Source: Simmondsia chinensis
Taxonomy: Eukaryota > Streptophyta > Magnoliopsida > Caryophyllales > Simmondsiaceae
Direction of reading: 5' to 3'
Assembly: GCA_018398585.1 (NCBI GenBank)
Contig: JAGTTD010000007.1
Coordinates: 9,575,320 to 9,639,319, forward strand
Length of the DNA: 64,000 bases
Shown here: positions 55,840 through 64,000 of the stretch, piece by piece
Layout: the number at the start of each line of letters is the position of its first letter
Numbering within the stretch: position 1 is the stretch's first letter
Made by a program: the position numbers and the translations under genes
Notes under the pieces: model-generated
Database searches by the model: none
The model's input: the letters and a program-made list of their open reading frames with translations, nothing else
Told to the model about the DNA's origin: nothing

Positions 55840-56340
55840 AGAAATCCATTGTGGATCCAGTGACCTGGTATTGACTTGTTTTGGGTTTCTCGCCAAATCT
55901 TCCCAAAGGCAGGATCATCTTCGTAATGTTCCATCAACTTGTCAAAGCCGAGTACCAAAGCTCGGTTGTCATTCAAGATTAGAGTACACCTACTTAAGGT
56001 GTTAGCAACCTTGTTCAACGTTCTAAACTTGTGCTTAATCACAAAGTGAAAGACCTAAATATAGCTCGCCCACTTCGCATGACGGTCAGAAAGCTTATCT
56101 TAACTACTAATGTATTTCAACACAACATTATCCGAGTATAACACGAACTCCTTGCTAGTGAGATATGACTTTCAATGCCTCAAAACTCTTACTACTGCAT
56201 ATAACTCAACGTCATTAGTTTAATAGTTCAACTTACTTCCATCAAGCTTCTCTCTGAAGTAAGCAATAGAATGTCCCTCTTGGCTAAGCACTATGCCAAT
56301 GCCAACCTTGGAGGTGTCAATGTTATACTCGGACATCTTC
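55840..56340 (-). pseudogene. gypsy C RNase H remnant
   Basis: Minus strand: EYNIDTSKVGIGIVLSQEGH (first acidic residue in 'D.S..GxGxVLxQ'), IAYFREKLDGSKLNY, then LYAVVRVLRH, KEFVLYSDNVVLKYIS and NKVANTLSRC. In 55818-56042 the linker to integrase follows (EDDPAFGKIWRETQ). Typical gypsy RNase H with a few stops. Confidence 0.75.
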
Positions 56341-57540
56341 TGATAATCAAGTAAGGCTAATATTGGAGCCATGGTCAATCTCTGCTTCACTTCTTCAAAG
56401 TCGTCAAATGCCTCCAGAGTCCAACCGAAGCTACTCCGTTTCAGTAAAATGCCACGATAGAACTAAAACCAAGCATAATCCTTCGATAAAAAGGAGCCAA
56501 GCCACAGAAGCTACATAGCTTACTTATCGACTTTGGTTATGGTGAATTCCAAATTGCCTCTATCTTCCCTTCATCAGATGCAATTCCATCCTTGGACACG
56601 ACAAACCCCAGAAAATTTACCTAGTCCTTTATGAACTTGCACTTCTTTAATATGGCAAACAAGTCATGTTCTCTCAGGGTATTCAACACCTCCAAAAGGT
56701 GCTCCAAGTGATCAACTTAGTATATCAACGATAATGAACCTCACAATAAACAATGTAGCATCAGATTCATGAACCTCATAAACGTACTAGGTGCATTAGA
56801 TAACCCGAATGACATCATGAGCCACTCGTATAACCCTTCTTGGGTTTTGAAGGCGGTCTTCCACTCATCACCTGGTGAGATACTCTCTTCGGGGTCTGAC
56901 TAGCTAAACACTTGTGAGTTATGTAGTTTATCAAGTAAATCTTCCAATCTTGGAGTAGAAAATCGGTAATGTAACATGATCTTATTGATGGCTCTGCTGC
57001 CATCTCCAAGTATCGTTTTTCTTAGGCGTCAAAAGAGGTGGAACCGCGCATGGACTCAATCTCTTCCGAATAAAGACCCTAGCGAGTAACTCTTCAACTT
57101 GGTGCCTAAGCTTCTCATGCTTCGCAGGACTCATCCAATAATGCAGCCTATTCGGTAAGGCAACTCCCAGCATCAGATCAATCCGATGTAGGATGTCCCT
57201 CAATGGCGGTGAGGTATCCGGTAACTCCTTCGGAAACGCATCAACAAACTCCCTCAACAAGTCCTCTACCCCTCTCAGTACCCGTCCTTGTTCCACCTGA
57301 CACTCCTTTCCGATCAACACTAACACCACCCTATTCTTGCCAACCTCCTTGGCATACATGGCCATGGTTTGGAAATTCGGATTCTTAGCTACAAATGAAC
57401 ATGGCACCTCATCTTTCTTGGTAAACAAGATGATCATTGTGCCCTCAAAGACAAAGCTAAAAGCTATTCCTCCTCTTGTCATAGGTGGCTCCTCAGTAAA
57501 ATTGCCATGGGCATCCAAGCAACAAGCGGCATGCATCCAT
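56341..57540 (-). pseudogene. gypsy C reverse transcriptase remnant
   Basis: The open stretch 56982-57536 ends in RT: LPDTSPPLRDILHRIDLM, HYWMSPAKHEKLRHQVEELL and PCAVPPLLTPKKNDTWRW, the fingers motif. The palm continues in broken frames: INKIMLHYRFSTPRLEDL (57000-56940), then [13 protein letters not shown] (about 56850-56810), and LDVFLREHDLFAILKK-like sequence near 56650. The catalytic box region around 56760 (YIVY) has lost the Asp pair. Standard gypsy order. Confidence 0.75.
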
Positions 57541-57955
57541 TATAACCACATCACAGAATATCCCATCCAAGTACTTTGCACCAATAGAAAAATTAACTGA
57601 ACAACATTTTCGGACGGTTACCTGGTTTCCTTTCTTGAGTTAAGATAACTTGTAAGGGTTCGAATGCTCTTTCATCTTTAGCCCCAACTTCTGGACTGCT
57701 TTCTCGGAGATGAAGTTCTCACAACTTCCGCAATCAATGACTAGGCGGCATACTCTCGTGCCAATTGTACATGTCGTTTGGAAGATGTTTTTCTTGGCCA
57801 ACCCTCTCCTTCTGCTTCCTTAGGCATGAAGCAAAATCGCCTAACCACTAATAGGCGGCTTGTGTCACCCGTAACTTCTTCTTTGCCACTTAGCTTCAAC
57901 TCATCTTGGACCTCTTCCTCAACTACCTCCCCATCCTCAGCATGAAAACCCTTGA
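57541..57955 (-). pseudogene. gypsy C protease remnant
   Basis: Minus strand: VIDCGSCENFISEKAVQKLG (about 57745-57690), where DCGS is a variant of the D-S/T-G active site with Asp kept, then LKMKEHSNPYKLS. The retroviral-type aspartic protease would cleave the gag-pol product. An upstream linker (EEVQDELKLSGKEEVTGD) links it to gag. Broken by stops further on. Confidence 0.7.
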
Positions 57956-58865
57956 TGTACAACCCCTTAGCAGGTCTATCACCTTTCCGACACTTGGCGA
58001 CACGATGACCCATCTCTCCACACTTGAAACACGGGTTCTTGAGCTACCTGCCAAGTTGTGGTTTCTCGGTTTACTAGGGTTGGCAACAACCAGTTTACCC
58101 TATACACCTGAGTTGGTTGGTAATGGTACCTGATCATGCCCACGGTTTTGGGAATTCCAAGTACTGCCAATTGACGTTGCTTCGGTTGCTTGTCGATGTT
58201 CAAAGCTCTCTTACTTGCTTGCGAGACTGAAAAGTTGTCAAACATAATTAACACCTCCTGAATTGACTCCTTGAACCCGCTAATATATTGAACCGGCAAC
58301 TGCTCCTCTAATTCTTCCAAGTCATTCCTTGCAACTAAAGAGTAGAATTATACCCGTGTATTCTTCCATCGACCGAGAACCCTAATGCAAGTTCTGCAGG
58401 TGTTGGTACATCACTCTGCTGTGATTGTGTGGAAGGAAGGCATTTCGGATATGCTTGTTCATCTATTCCCACGTTTCAATCTTCGGTTTACCCTGTTGCT
58501 ATCTGGCGACGGCTCTACCCCTCAACTGAGTAGCTACCAATGCGTCTGTTGTTGCTCTGGGATCTCCTTAAATTCGAGCACTTCTTCCAGTGTAACAAAC
58601 CAATCCCAGAACTCTTTTGGTTGTCTGTTGCCTGCGAACTCCAGAATTTCAATCCAAAGCCCGGATTCCCACCTCCAATCTTCTAAGTAATCAGAAATGC
58701 CGAGATTTGGTCGAGTCCTCCTAACATTTTGTTCCTGATTGTCAACCTCTGGAAACAGATTGTGGAAGCTATCTTCCAATTCATCCTCTTCTACCACCTT
58801 CGATAGTTTATGAGGGTGAGCCATTGACTTTTGGTTGGGATTTCCACCCAATTGCACCAAACACA
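57956..58865 (-). pseudogene. gypsy C gag remnant
   Basis: Minus strand, opening at 58860 (MVQLGGNPNQKSMAHPHKL), a WFVTLEEVLEFKEIPE block (58600-58550) of the gag core, YISGFKESIQEVLIMF at 58270, and an intact CCHC zinc knuckle CFKCGEMGHRVAKC near 58030-57990 followed by RKGDRPAKGLY. Stops between the blocks. Confidence 0.8.
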
Positions 58866-58997
58866 GCTCAATTTGTTGGAGCCTCTCTTCTATATCCTCA
58901 AATCTCCTATTGTTCTGACGTTGCTGGTCGTGTTCATATACTTCTCCAACAATGGCATACCTTGTCGCCCACAGGCCATCTCAGAAAGCATTCTAAA

Positions 58998-59009
58998 CTC
59001 TTGTACCAA
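58998..59009 (-). promoter_or_regulatory. Primer binding site of gypsy C
   Basis: On the minus strand TTGGTACAAGAG directly after the LTR end (CGCTCTGT), a diverged form of the tRNA-iMet type TGGTATCAGAGC. Fixes LTR end and orientation. Confidence 0.55.
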
Positions 59010-59435
59010 CAGAGCGGCACATAACAAAAGAGCAAATTTGGAAAAGGAAGGTTCAATGACCTTCCTTCAAATTCTTATTGCTAAAACAATTAAAAATAAA
59101 GGGGAAAAAGTTTCGATCCTAATTCTCACAACCTGATAATAAAGAAAACACTAAAAACAGTAACAATTTTAGAGAAAATATTGAATGAATGAAAACCCTA
59201 GTCTTCTTCTTCTTTAAATAGAAAAGCTAGTTTAATTAGAATAAAAGACTAATTAAAAAAGATAAATACAAAGATAAATAAAAATCTACTAATCTATACT
59301 AAACTTTTCTAATTGACGTTAAACTCGTAATGGCCGTTCACACCTTGCCACACGTCTTTACTCAACCTACCAAGTTGTCCATCTCGCCAAGATCCATCCA
59401 CTATGTTACCCGCCAAGCATGAAGGCGCAGTTGCA
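59010..59435 (-). repeat. 5' LTR of gypsy C
   Basis: 426 bp on the plus map, ending GGCGCAGTTGCA, homologous to 54438-54841. The lower end is placed by the primer site. The LTRs differ by many small indels. Confidence 0.8.
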
Positions 59436-59703
59436 TTAATATTAAGGACTTCACAAGCAAATCTATTGACCCTTTTTTGAAATTTGTTTTCATTCTTATG
59501 TCCTCGTTATTTGCTTCACATGGCTCGATCCACCACTCTTATATGAATCAGCCACCCCCTTCACTATAACGGTATAATCGTTTTAAAATTAGAGTTCAAT
59601 GTCTGCTCTGAGCCCATTATAACATACAATTATGTGATATAAAATTATTGGTGGATGAAAAATTTATGTGCTAGAAATTTCACAAGTTTTAACTTACCTG
59701 TCT
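59436..59703. other. Unassigned spacer
   Basis: No feature recognised between gypsy C and the SMART element. Confidence 0.5.
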
Positions 59704-59992
59704 TGTTAGAGTATAAAATTAAAATTTGGGCCTTCACCTATTAATTTAAACTTTTAGAAAAGTTAGTTTATTGATATGGTATCAAAGTTTTGTTGACTAA
59801 GAGGTTACGAGTTCGAATCCAAGCAGTCTCAGCTTTAAATATTAATATAGTTTAAGCATAAGTTATGATGTCAGTATGTGCACTATACATGCTTCTATAT
59901 GGACATATGTATGAAGGGGGCATGTTAGAGTATAAAACCAATTCTATGCCTTCACCTATCAATTTAAGCCTTTGGAAAAGTTAGTTCATTCA
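59704..59992 (+). mobile_element. SMART/TRIM small LTR retrotransposon
   Basis: 289 bp. Two direct repeats of about 70 bp, TGTTAGAGTATAAAATTAAA.. (59704-59774) and TGTTAGAGTATAAAACCAAT.. (59923-59992), flank a primer site TGGTATCAAAG (59777-59787), a GAGTTCGAATCC word and a purine tract GAAGGGGG (59913-59920) before the second LTR. This matches the widespread plant SMART class in size and layout. Neighbouring CCTGTCT (before) and CCTATCT (after) may be a diverged target duplication. No coding capacity. Confidence 0.8.
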
Positions 59993-60750
59993 CCTATCTT
60001 ATTCCAATTCTAAGTGAAATCTGGCATATCATTCACAACGTTGTCATGATGATAAAGAATTTCATTTTTTCACGTTTTGTTTTTCTGTTTATGGGTGTAA
60101 AAATTGACAACACTTCAAACAAGAACAAGACAAGAATACTAAAATACTTTGGAATTTAATGATTTCATTCATGTACAAATGCTCATATTTATAATCCATA
60201 CAAGGAAGAGCAAAAGGCTAAACAATTATTGCAAGAAGAATGTCAGACTAATTAAAATATACAATAACATCATTGATTTGGACCTTTACTAGCCATGGCC
60301 GGTTACTTGGAGTGAGAGAGCACGAGGTGAAAATTGCCACTAATACTAGCCATTAATCCTATGTATTAAACTACTAGTAAAACTAAAATGTCTAATACTA
60401 AAATATAAATATGTTGTACAATATATAAGAATATACTAATCTCAACAATCGACTGTATAAATAAAAGAGATTTTTAAGTTAATTCTCAAATTTGAAATTT
60501 AAATTTATGTATTCATTAATCTGACTTAAATATGTAATTTAATACACTATTTATTTTTTTATGGGTGATGATGTTAAAAATGTTTCTTAAATAAGTAGCT
60601 CAAAAAAGTTAATAAAATTCAATTTTGAGATTAGGAAAAGGACCAAATTTTAATAAAATTAATTTCTTTGGGTTGAAATAAAAATTTGAGGTTGCATAAC
60701 TTTGTACTTACCAAATAGTAGAAAAATAAGTTCTGGATGTGCCTAAATTT
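59993..60750. other. Unassigned AT-rich stretch
   Basis: No gene or element end recognised. Confidence 0.5.
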
Positions 60751-61225
60751 AAGGGTATAACGAACCAAATGATCATATGAACTACTAGTGTTCGAAATTG
60801 ATTACGGCTCATTCACATTCGTTCATGGAGGCCCAATAGCTTATCAACTCGAGTTCGAACATTGGGGTGCTCGTCTCGTTAACGTTCAAGAATAGTTTGA
60901 TAAAGGCGTGATAAGCTTGTTCAAAGCTCGTTAAGGGTTCAGTATCAGCTAAAAATAGTTTAATAATGGCTCGATAATCTCAACTTGATAGCGAGGCTCG
61001 ATAGCAAACTCGACTTGGTTATTAGCCGAACTCGACTCGATAACGAATTCGGATCGGCTCAATTAGGCTAAAGAGTTGAGCTGAGCTGAGTACCAAATGC
61101 ATTAAAAATTTATCGAACACATGCTCTAGGAGTTTGGCTCGACTTCGAGCTCGATAAGCCTTATTGACCTCGAGCTTGAACATAGGGATACTTAGTTCGG
61201 GTCAACACGACTCGTTTACACCCCT
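60751..61225. mobile_element. Probable hAT-like non-autonomous element
   Basis: The left end AAGGGTATAACGAACC and the right end (reverse complement AGGGGTGTAAACGAGTC) form a short imperfect inverted repeat of the hAT type. The interior is a patchwork of CTCGA/TCGAG/GGCTCG words, a composition familiar from plant hAT-derived MITE-like elements ending CGTTTACACCCCTA. A convincing 8-bp target duplication was not found, so the boundaries are provisional. No transposase. Confidence 0.45.
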
Positions 61226-61318
61226 ACGTATATTAACTTTGTTTAAAAAAGTAATATCACAATGCTTAGAGTTATTTAAAATGTCAACATCCAGCCCTGC
61301 AACACACACAAAATCACT

Positions 61319-61341
61319 AGTGTGTGTGTATATATATATAT
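61319..61341. repeat. (GT)n(AT)n microsatellite
   Basis: GTGTGTGTGTATATATATAT, a compound dinucleotide repeat. A run of 19 T follows at about 61494-61513. Confidence 0.9.
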
Positions 61342-62194
61342 GCTAACAGTGTTAAATGGATTGGTGAATGGAAAGGCACTTAGTGAGCAAGTGGGGGGAG
61401 GAGAAGAAGATAATATTATTTTAATAAAGGGAGTGTGGCCTCCACGAGAATGCCACCATCTTCCATTATCTTGTTTGATTCCACGTCTTCACTTTTTTTT
61501 TTTTTTTTTTTTTCAATTTTCTTTCTTCTTCTCCCTTCAACTTTACTTAATTAATCTCCACTCAACTTCCACTCAACTAACCTCCATGGTTCTAACATAA
61601 TTTGTTAGGTTTTCTAGTTATGTATTTCAACCTAAATTTACAAATAAGTAACATTAAATAAAAAACATGGTAAAGAAGTACACGAAAAATTACAAGATTG
61701 GAACATCATACACAAGATATGTGGTTCGGATCCTTAAACCATCGAAGCCTCTTCACTATCAAGAGTGAAGGTTACGAATACAAGGCTAATCCATCTTCCT
61801 CTCACACAAGAGGGAAAATAGAGAAAATGTGTCAACAGAAAAAGGAAACTGTTGCTAGAATAGACACTACAATACCCAAAAAGGCCCCCTCTTTAGGCAA
61901 GGTCTTGACTTTTGCTGCACACCAACCTTTAGAATATAAGATTATGTTAGATAACATGATAGTATCAAATACTGTCTCAAAAACATGATGTAACTTAGAA
62001 GATGGTAGATGCATTCCATGCATCCTCAACTAGTTTTAATGTAGCATTGGTGCACATGAGTCTAGGTATAGTGGGAAGATTGTTAAGGCATCTGATAGAT
62101 TCATGTCAGCATCCTTAGCAGTTGATCACAATAAACGAATTTGATGCTCTTAGCTCTATCGAAGCTCTTATGATAAAGATTTAACTGATGGTCT

Positions 62195-63380
62195 AGGCTA
62201 TGAAATTTAAGTTAGCATGAATGTATTTTGCCTAAGTCCGGACACTTGTAGAGGCCCCAAAAAGCATTAAGCGCATTGTATCAAAATGGGTCTACAAGAT
62301 AAAGAAAGAAGTGGACGAGAAGGTGGAGACTCTCAAAGCAAGACGAGTGGCAAGTGGTTATATACCCAAATAGGAAGGAATTGTCTGTATGATAAGACTT
62401 TCCCACTAATCACTATGCTTAAATCTATGGGAATACTCTTATTCATTGCATCTTATTATGATGAGATATGACAAGTGGATAGCATCAAGACGGCCTTTTT
62501 TAATGGTCATCTTGAGTTAGATATCTTTATGATACGATTAAATAATTATGTTGCCAAGAATCAAGAGCATGTGGTCTATGAATTGAAGAAGTCTAGTTAT
62601 GGAGTAAAACAAGCATGTTGTCAATGGAATCTTGGATTGGGTTTTTTTTTTTTTTTTAAAATTGAAAATCATCTTATTTTTAGATGTAATTTCAAAAAAA
62701 ATCACCTATATTTTCTAATTTTTCAATACCACACCTAAAATTTCTAAAATTTTTCAATGTAACACCTTAATATGACGCCGTTAACATCAATTAGTTTTTG
62801 CTAATATAATATTCTAAAAAACAAAGAAAAAATTTTAAAAATTAAAATTTGCTTTTCAAATAATTTTAAAAATTTTTTAAAATGCTTTAAATAACTAGAA
62901 ACTTTGTAAATATTTAGAAAAATAATTTATATATTTAAAAAAATATTTTTATAAAATTTTGTGTCAGCAAAAACTAGTAGATGCTAATGACATCATATTA
63001 AAGTATGACATTGAAAAATTTTAGGTGTGATATTGAAAAATTAAAAAATTTAGGTGGTTTTTTGACATGACCTAAAATGTAGGCCCTTTTTTAGTTAAAA
63101 AAAACCCTAATTGATTTAATTAAGTTATTGAACCCTATGGATTTGAGCAAATGGTTGATGAACCGTATGTGTACAACCAAAATAATGGTAAAGTAGTGAA
63201 TTTTTTAGTGTTGTATATGGATTACATTCTATTTGTTGAGAATGGGATAAGATTGTTATCAATTGTTGAGATTTGGTTATCTACTTAGCTCAATATCAGA
63301 GATCTAAGAGAAGCTAAGTCCATCCTTGGGTGCAATATTTTAAGAATAGAATATTGGGCTTATCATAGGCCGTCTGTTTT
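62195..63380 (+). pseudogene. copia D reverse transcriptase remnant, split by a MITE
   Basis: Part one: KKEVDEKVETLKARRVASGY (62305-62364), MLKSMGILLFIASYYDEI, then 62475-62638 SIKTAFFNGHLELDIFMI and EHVVYELKKSSYGVKQACCQ. Part two after the MITE: VIEPYGFEQMVDEPYVYNQN (63125-63182) and FLVLYMDYILFVENG (63200-63242), where the catalytic YVDD is YMDY, then LREAKSILGCNIL. The two parts join as one RT when the MITE is skipped. Stops are scattered. Confidence 0.75.
62639..63107. mobile_element. AT-rich MITE in copia D RT
   Basis: 469 bp with long inverted repeats: left GGGTTTTTTTT..., and further in CACACCTAAAATTTCTAAAA; right, in reverse complement, GGGTTTTTTTTAACTAAA and CACACCTAAAATTTTTCAA. The inverted similarity extends to about 200 bp with gaps. 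Flanking 9-mers TCTTGGATT and TAATTGATT match at 6 of 9 positions, which may be a decayed Mutator-type duplication. Non-coding. Confidence 0.65.
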
Positions 63381-63636
63381 GATTCTAGACATTTGACGTT
63401 AGAATATGCATTTGCCCTTTAAATAAGACTCAATAGATGAAGAAGTATCAAGAAATCTTGCATTGCAGATTTCAACAAAAAGTCAAGTACTTAACAATTT
63501 GAGAAGGTGTAAAGTAGGCTTGTTGGCTCAAAAGGTTCCTTATTATGGATCCAAAGCGGGTGAGCAATAGATAGACATAGTGACATAATGGTATTGATAT
63601 TATTATAGCCAATGAGTTTGCATGTCCTTAGGGGGA

Positions 63637-64000
63637 TGATATTCGATGCACGACTATTGATATTATAATTGCTAAAGTAAAATTATATTATTTATTTATC
63701 TAATTGTATTTTACAAGTTATACATGCTCGTTCTTATTTTTCAAAACATGCCAAGAGATCAACATCGTCCATGATGGCATAGCAAGAATTTGATTTAAGT
63801 AATCAATAAGATTAAACTACAGATAAACCTCAGATAAAAAGAGCCATATATTGTTGAAAATAAGTTTGCAGTCATTAATAAGTTTGGACTACTTATATGT
63901 TAAGACTATAATGTGGTATAAGTGATGACTGTCCTCGTTCTATGGGTAGGAATCCTAAGATATCATATTGGTGTTTCTCAGTAAGATTGAAATACTAAAT
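63637..64000 (+). repeat. Partial 3' LTR of copia D
   Basis: Begins TGATATTCGATGC after a GGGGGA purine stretch, and aligns with the start of the copia C LTRs (AAAATTATATTATTTATTTA; CATGCCAAGAGATCAACATC against CGTTCCATGAGATGGACATT; GGTATAAGTGATGACT...). Truncated by the window end. Confidence 0.65.

Larger units (their letters stand above)
54438..59435 (-). mobile_element. Ty3/gypsy element C
   Basis: Nearly complete 5.0 kb minus-strand gypsy element. LTRs 54438-54841 and 59010-59435 are homologous. A primer site lies next to the right LTR, then gag with CCHC knuckle, protease, RT, RNase H and integrase in gypsy order. All five coding segments are recognisable but frameshifted. Length is typical of a canonical gypsy element without extra genes. 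A clean 5-bp target duplication is not visible (TCTAA against TTAAT). Confidence 0.85.
61640..64000 (+). mobile_element. Ty1/copia element D, partial
   Basis: Plus-strand copia internal remnant with RT blocks and the start of a 3' LTR (63637-64000) related to the copia C LTR; it continues beyond the window. The 5' LTR and gag are not seen, so the 5' limit is arbitrary. The open frame at 61698-61988 (96 codons, KKAPSLGKVLTFAAHQPLEY) has no recognised domain. RT is split by a MITE at 62639-63107. Confidence 0.65.

Noticed and set aside
57203..57600. Plus-strand open frames over gypsy C
   Set aside because: Shadows of the minus-strand protease/RT region, whose motifs are unambiguous.
59800..59825. 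tRNA gene
   Set aside because: GAGTTCGAATCC resembles a tRNA B box, but there is no A box or cloverleaf around it; it belongs to the SMART element.

Overview
The window is nuclear DNA of a flowering plant. It is AT-rich and gene-poor, and almost every recognisable coding stretch is a decayed transposable element: Ty1/copia and Ty3/gypsy elements with plant tRNA-Met-type or Tat-type primer sites, L1 and RTE LINEs, Mutator-type MITEs, a SMART/TRIM element and a plant mobile domain (PMD) gene. I found no intact single-copy host gene, no tRNA gene and no functional rRNA gene. Nearly all reading frames are broken by stops and frameshifts. I cannot name the species.

Layout. 1-1726: L1-type LINE 3' ends, one of them carrying ORF1 joined straight to a 3' tail. 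3170-3500: a possible CACTA remnant. 3870-15172: copia element A, with LTRs at both ends and its reverse transcriptase/RNase H region split by a 5.3 kb block of gypsy pieces in opposite orientations (8375-13716), which itself holds a Mutator-type MITE (10817-11384). 15506-29328: a large minus-strand gypsy element of Tat type with gag, protease, RT, RNase H and integrase. Its 3' part carries a plus-strand (antisense), apparently intron-containing PMD gene remnant (16510-19925). 30446-34655: three SINEs whose head is 5S rRNA and whose tail matches the 3' end of the RTE LINE found at 40471-41870. 34838-36036: an ORF1-only L1 derivative with an 18-bp target duplication. 36778 to about 44160: copia element B (minus), its integrase split by the RTE LINE. 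44272-50778: copia element C (plus) with LTRs near 1.9 kb, the left one hosting an 849-bp non-autonomous Mutator-like element (45321-46169) full of CCGCG/CGCGG palindromes. 50860-52210: an eroded L1 ORF2. 52400-53990: a second fragment of the Tat-type gypsy. 54438-59435: gypsy element C (minus) with about 0.4 kb LTRs. 59704-59992: a SMART/TRIM element. 60751-61225: a probable hAT-like non-autonomous element. 61640-64000: copia element D, its RT cut by another MITE (62639-63107) and its 3' LTR running off the window.

How the parts relate. The order of insertions can be read from nesting and target duplications: gypsy block into copia A, MITE into a gypsy LTR, RTE into copia B, Mutator-like element into the copia C LTR, MITE into copia D. 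The most interesting system is the 5S-headed SINE family with an RTE tail, together with a candidate RTE partner about 6 kb away. Full-length copies have 15-17 bp target duplications and recognisable 5S internal promoter boxes (A box, intermediate element, C box). Next in interest are the antisense PMD gene inside the Tat element, the palindrome-array Mutator-like element and the ORF1-only LINEs.
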